A DNA stretch of 64,000 nt from positions 24,403,001 to 24,467,000 of the forward strand of contig NC_064437.1 of assembly GCF_023343835.1 (NCBI RefSeq), written 5' to 3'. Below are positions 60,265 to 64,000 of this stretch, piece after piece. Positions within the stretch are counted from its first letter, which is position 1. Every line of letters starts with the position of its first letter. Below the pieces are notes generated by a model. That model was given only the letters and a program-made list of their open reading frames with translations. It was not told the origin of the DNA and ran no database searches. The stretch comes from Lagopus muta. Its lineage: Eukaryota; Chordata; Aves; Galliformes; Phasianidae. The position numbers and the translations under genes are program-made.

Positions 60265-63157
60265 GTGAGTCTCCCTTTTCAGCCTCAAGCAGAGGGACCA
60301 GGGATATCACAGCCTGTCTGCAGAGGAGCCCCAGCCAGCCTGCTTTATTGCTCCTTCTCTTTTTTTTCCCTTCCCCAATCCAGAAGGGCATACAGCCCTT
60401 GCCTGCCTTAGCTGCACGTCTGTAGATAAGCGTGGTGACACCTTGGTTATTTTGGGTTGACCTGCTGACTCCTCCTGCCCCACAGTGTGAGTGCAGAAGG
60501 GATGAAGCTGGCATTCTAGCTCTCCAGACTGGAGCAGACAAGGCAGAAATCAGGGTTTGGCAGATAAGATGCTTGGCACTGAGCCGAGACAGCTGAAATC
60601 ACAAGACTTTCAGCTTCGGAAACTATGATGAGCAAGAAACCACACAGTCTTTCTCCCTGCAGAGAGGACAGACGTGATGTTGGGAACAAGGGCATCTCAG
60701 TGGAACACAAGCATACAGGGAGCAAAGCAGTTTCACACAAGGAGCTGTGGGCAGGGAGTCAGGCTCTAACTTGCCACAGCAAGTCAGTTCTCCAAGCAGC
60801 AGCACAGCACTGCGCTCCCTGAGGAGATGCAGCACGTGCACCGTGCTGCTGGAGGAGGTTGGCTGCACTTGCTTATCTTCTGCTCTTGGCTTTCTTTGGC
60901 AGTATCCAACCATGTACAGCACAGATCCTGAGAATGGGAAAATATTCAACTGCATCCAGCGTGCGCACCAGAACACGTGAGTACCACATGTGAGTTTGTA
61001 CTGCCACAGCTAACAGGAGCCAGGCTGCAGTGCTACAGCAAAGGATGCTGGGAGGAACAACTGGTTTAGCTGGTGGTAGGCTGTATTTAGCAGTGGGTCA
61101 AGGCACAAAGTGGAAAAGAGCAGATGGGTGGCCTCAGACAGAGCTGAAGTCTATGGAGGTCTGTGCGTGCTGCACTTCATTTTGTGCCTCAATTTCTGGC
61201 CACAGCATGGAGCATGAAGACTAACAAGTCAGGCCCATCAAGTACCCTGGCAGGGGATGTTTGCAACTGCATTTCTAGATATTCTCTTTACAGGCCACTT
61301 GAAGACGAGTATAACATTCTTTCTTACTTTCAGACTGGAAGTTTACCCTTCCTTCCTGTTCTTCTTAGCCACCGGTGGAATCTACCACCCGGTAAGTGAC
61401 TGTGGCATGCAGGTCCACACAACTGAACTTACTCTGTGACTCAGAGCAGGCACGAAGCCAAGCTCACCCAGCTGAAGGCAGCCAGGCTGTTTCCTAACCC
61501 CACCTCATTCCACAGCCATGCCATGCAGTGGAACCACAAGTACTTTCACCACTGATGCTTCAGCCAGTAAGCCTCTTTCCTCCCCATAAGGGTTCTTTGT
61601 CAAACAAACTGAAGCATCCACAGCCTCCAATCTGCAAGTGAGGAGTGTCCACACAACCTTGTCTGGTTCTCTCAAGCCTGCAGGACTAATCATCAGCTGT
61701 TTTTATAGAGGGTGGGAACCTTTCACCTCCTTTTAAACGCACACTTTAAAGAAGAGTTTGTCTGATAAGAATAGCTGAGGAACATTTCAATCTTCCCACC
61801 CACTTTCACCAAAGGAAGCATGTGGAGGATGATAAAAAAAAAAAAGCCTAGATTGTTTCAAAATGAAAGCTGTAGAATACTTTTGAGGAGGCAGGCATGT
61901 GGGAGAGACTAAAGCCAGCAGATTTTCTTCACCACCGACAGACAAATCAGGTTCTTCTTGAAAGTTTCTTTTCAGAAAGGAAAGGAAGGAGCATTAAGTA
62001 AATCTAGCAAACTGATGTCACATTGCATCATGCTCTAAATGAAGAGGCAGTGTGGAAGTCCTCCTGCTGCAGGTGTTGCAAACACATACACCTGCTTGCA
62101 GCTACAAAGCAGCACTTGGGAAGGCTCTGCAGCACAGCACCATAGGTGTCATGAAAGCGATTCCAATCCGACTCACTATGGCTTCCACTATCAGCCACAC
62201 ACCTCTCCCAGGCTGACTCCTAGTTGTTGTAGCAGGGCCAGGACCCACGCTGTAGTTTGTGGTCACTCCTTGAAGCAGGGCTGCTCTAACAGCTGAGCAG
62301 GTGCAAGCAGCAAGTCTCCACAACTTTAATGCTTCTCCTTTCTCTCCAGCGGATTTCCACAGGGCTCGGCGTTGCCTGGATCCTTGGCAGACTCCTGTAT
62401 GCCCACGGATACTACACAGGAGGTGGGTCTTTGCCCTGTAGAACAGAAGGTGCTTAGAAACTAAAGCCTCCTCCTGTGATGTCTGGGCTCTTTTCTCCAG
62501 TTCCTGCCAAACAGGCAGCATAAAGCTTCCAGTCACAGTGCAGGTCCACAAACTGCTACCTCTGCATTGTGTTTTTCCTGCTGTTAGTAAGAGCGCTACT
62601 TTAATAACAGACACAGACAGAGGGCAGCTGCACAGCACAAGCTGGTAGTTGCTGTTGTGCCCAGATTAATCTCTAGGTCCTGCTCCCTCTTTCAGGATAG
62701 GCTAATCTTTGATGGTATTTTTGACTATTGCAAACACATTCCCTGCCCAAGGGGAAGGAGCCTAACTGACTCCAAGTATGTTAGGCCACTACTTGCACCT
62801 TGACTTGAAACAAACCGCACTAGGGGGGATGAATAACGTGGGGCATCTGACTTTGCACTGCACTTGGTTCTGGTCTGTCACACGCAGAGCAGTGTCCCAG
62901 CCTTCCTTTCTGAAGGTCTGCGAAAGCTAAATACACTTGTATTAACTCAAGTGCTGGGAAGGTGGAAGCAGCCCTGCAGTGCTGGGAGCAGCCTGGCTGA
63001 GAAAGCTGGCTACTGCTGTTGAACTGACAAGACGTGTCCTTTTCCAGAGCCAAAAAATCGAAGGAGAGGGGCCCTTGGTTCAGCTGCACTCATTGGGCTG
63101 GTGGGCACAGGTGTGTATTCAGCTTTCCAGCACCTTGGTTGGATCTGCCCGGACTAA
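60148..63157 (+). CDS. MGST3: MGST3, microsomal glutathione S-transferase 3 (5 coding exons)
   Basis: MGST3 is a MAPEG-family integral membrane enzyme of the endoplasmic reticulum and mitochondrial outer membrane. It has glutathione transferase/peroxidase activity on lipid hydroperoxides and can join glutathione to leukotriene A4. Exons 60148-60264, 60903-60976, 61334-61391, 62350-62422 and 63048-63157 join in frame with GT-AG junctions to 143 residues (human about 152). The start [19 protein letters not shown] equals the family start. The MAPEG signature [13 protein letters not shown] is at 54-66, with conserved [14 protein letters not shown] at 96-109. Four membrane helices fall at about 9-29, 67-83, 85-101 and 115-135. 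The protein ends HLGWICPD and lacks the Cys-rich tail of mammalian MGST3. In other vertebrates it also follows LRRC52. Confidence 0.96.
60903..60976 (+). CDS. MGST3: MGST3 coding exon 2
   Basis: Residues 40-63 plus two bases of Thr64 ([20 protein letters not shown]). It carries most of the MAPEG glutathione-site signature, with a TTTGGCAG acceptor and a GTGAGT donor. Confidence 0.95.
61334..61391 (+). CDS. MGST3: MGST3 coding exon 3
   Basis: Completes Thr64 and encodes residues 65-83 ([19 protein letters not shown]), second membrane helix. Phase 0 end at CCG|GTAAGT. Confidence 0.95.
62350..62422 (+). CDS. MGST3: MGST3 coding exon 4
   Basis: Residues 84-107 plus one base of Glu108, third membrane helix with the Arg97/Tyr100/Tyr104 region of the active site. 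The acceptor is TCTCTCCAG and the donor G|GTGGGT. Confidence 0.95.
63048..63157 (+). CDS. MGST3: MGST3 coding exon 5 (terminal)
   Basis: Completes Glu108 and encodes residues 109-143 and TAA: a basic loop ([10 protein letters not shown]), the fourth membrane helix, then HLGWICPD. The acceptor is CTTTTCCAG. Confidence 0.94.
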
Positions 63158-63243
63158 CTGACCATCATCATGGCTGCCTGGGAAACCAGAGGGATTTCCT
63201 GTTGTAGAACATTTCATTGCCTGTTTTTTTTCCCTCCTCATTC

Positions 63244-63249
63244 AATAAA
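63244..63249 (+). other. MGST3: MGST3 polyadenylation signal
   Basis: AATAAA sits 87 bases after the stop codon, giving a 3' UTR of roughly 110 bases. Confidence 0.8.
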
Positions 63250-63489
63250 ATGAAGTTGTCAGTTCTGCACTTTCATTCTGAAGTTACAGAGGGCCAGCTA
63301 AAGAAGTCTGGCAGAAAACCAGCACGATTCTGATTTTATGGGACCTATCAGGCAGGGATGCTCCAGCTTTTCTGACTTTGGTGAATGAAAAGCAATCCTA
63401 TAAACCATTTGTTTAACCTATCCAGCAACAGCCCAGTTCACACTCAAATCCTTTTTCTGGACTCCTCACATCATGTACTCTCCAATAAG

Positions 63490-64000
63490 ATTTTCCAAAC
63501 AGAGTTAGTATTTATTTGATTGCTACAAAAGAAAAGATGTGAGCAAACATTTAAATTTGCTATTTTGTCATCACAGAATTACCATGTTTATAAAGGAAGG
63601 CCCAGAGAAAGGAAATCAAACAGCTTTTGATTAAGACAGGCAGCAATCTGTCTCATGTTAGAGCTCACTATCGTTCTTGTTACGCTGTGCACTGTGTGTG
63701 GAGGCTATCTGCAGCAGTGCCTGTTGAAGCAGCATCAGCTCACCATCCCCACAGTGTTGTGAGGCACACATAAGACACAGAACTTATGTTCACAAGTGTG
63801 CTAGAGAAACAAATCCTAACCTGACGGCTTTTACACAGTCAGAGAAGAGACAGAGCCAAGAGCTACTGGATGTTAACGTGCCTGAGAGCTTTTACGCGTA
63901 CTGAGCAGGGTCACACTTGCTAAGAAGCCAGAACTGGAATTAACTAAGGGTGAAGGACAACAGCATTCAAGGTGCACTGGGTGAAGCAGCCTGGGCTGGG
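63490..64000 (-). other. Possible 3' UTR of a convergent minus-strand gene (ALDH9A1?)
   Basis: A minus-strand AATAAA (plus tttatt) is at 63511-63516 and no CR1 copy is evident up to the edge. In human the next gene after MGST3 is ALDH9A1 on the opposite strand, so this could be its 3' UTR. No coding exon is in the window, so this rests on gene order and one signal. Confidence 0.3.

Overview
This is a piece of a bird nuclear chromosome, most likely a galliform such as chicken, turkey or quail. At least twenty truncated CR1 LINE copies, compact introns and CpG-rich promoters point to a bird, and the three recognisable genes have clear vertebrate orthologues. Nothing bacterial, viral or plasmid-like was seen. 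No search could be run; gene names rest on recognising the spliced proteins.

Layout. 1-41,600 is a non-coding region in which I found no exon of a known protein. It holds CR1 fragments in both orientations, simple repeats, several AT-rich segments that look like conserved non-coding enhancers (best: 32,590-33,340 and 36,470-37,050), and one CpG-rich patch at 38,640-38,930. On the minus strand that patch ends in a consensus splice donor and could start an undescribed transcript. 42,493-53,782 (minus strand) is NUF2, a kinetochore gene rebuilt as 13 coding exons that splice in frame to 469 residues. 54,351-56,375 (plus) is LRRC52, a leucine-rich-repeat potassium-channel auxiliary subunit in two coding exons (293 residues). 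57,540-63,250 (plus) is MGST3, a membrane glutathione transferase with a non-coding first exon and five coding exons (143 residues). The last 750 bases may be the 3' end of a convergent minus-strand gene.

NUF2 and LRRC52 are head to head: their start codons lie 568 bases apart inside one CpG island, so they probably share a bidirectional promoter although the proteins have unrelated jobs. In human, as I recall it, NUF2 lies about 2 Mb from LRRC52-MGST3, with PBX1, LMX1A and RXRG between. The close NUF2-LRRC52 pairing therefore suggests an inversion, in which case 1-41,600 would be the regulatory desert upstream of PBX1. That fits the enhancer-like segments but is inference.

No new multi-gene system was found. 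The best leads are the rearranged head-to-head pair, the possible transcript near 38.3-38.9 kb, the candidate enhancers, an intact LRRC52 in a lineage thought to lack its main channel partner, and a shortened MGST3 C-terminus.
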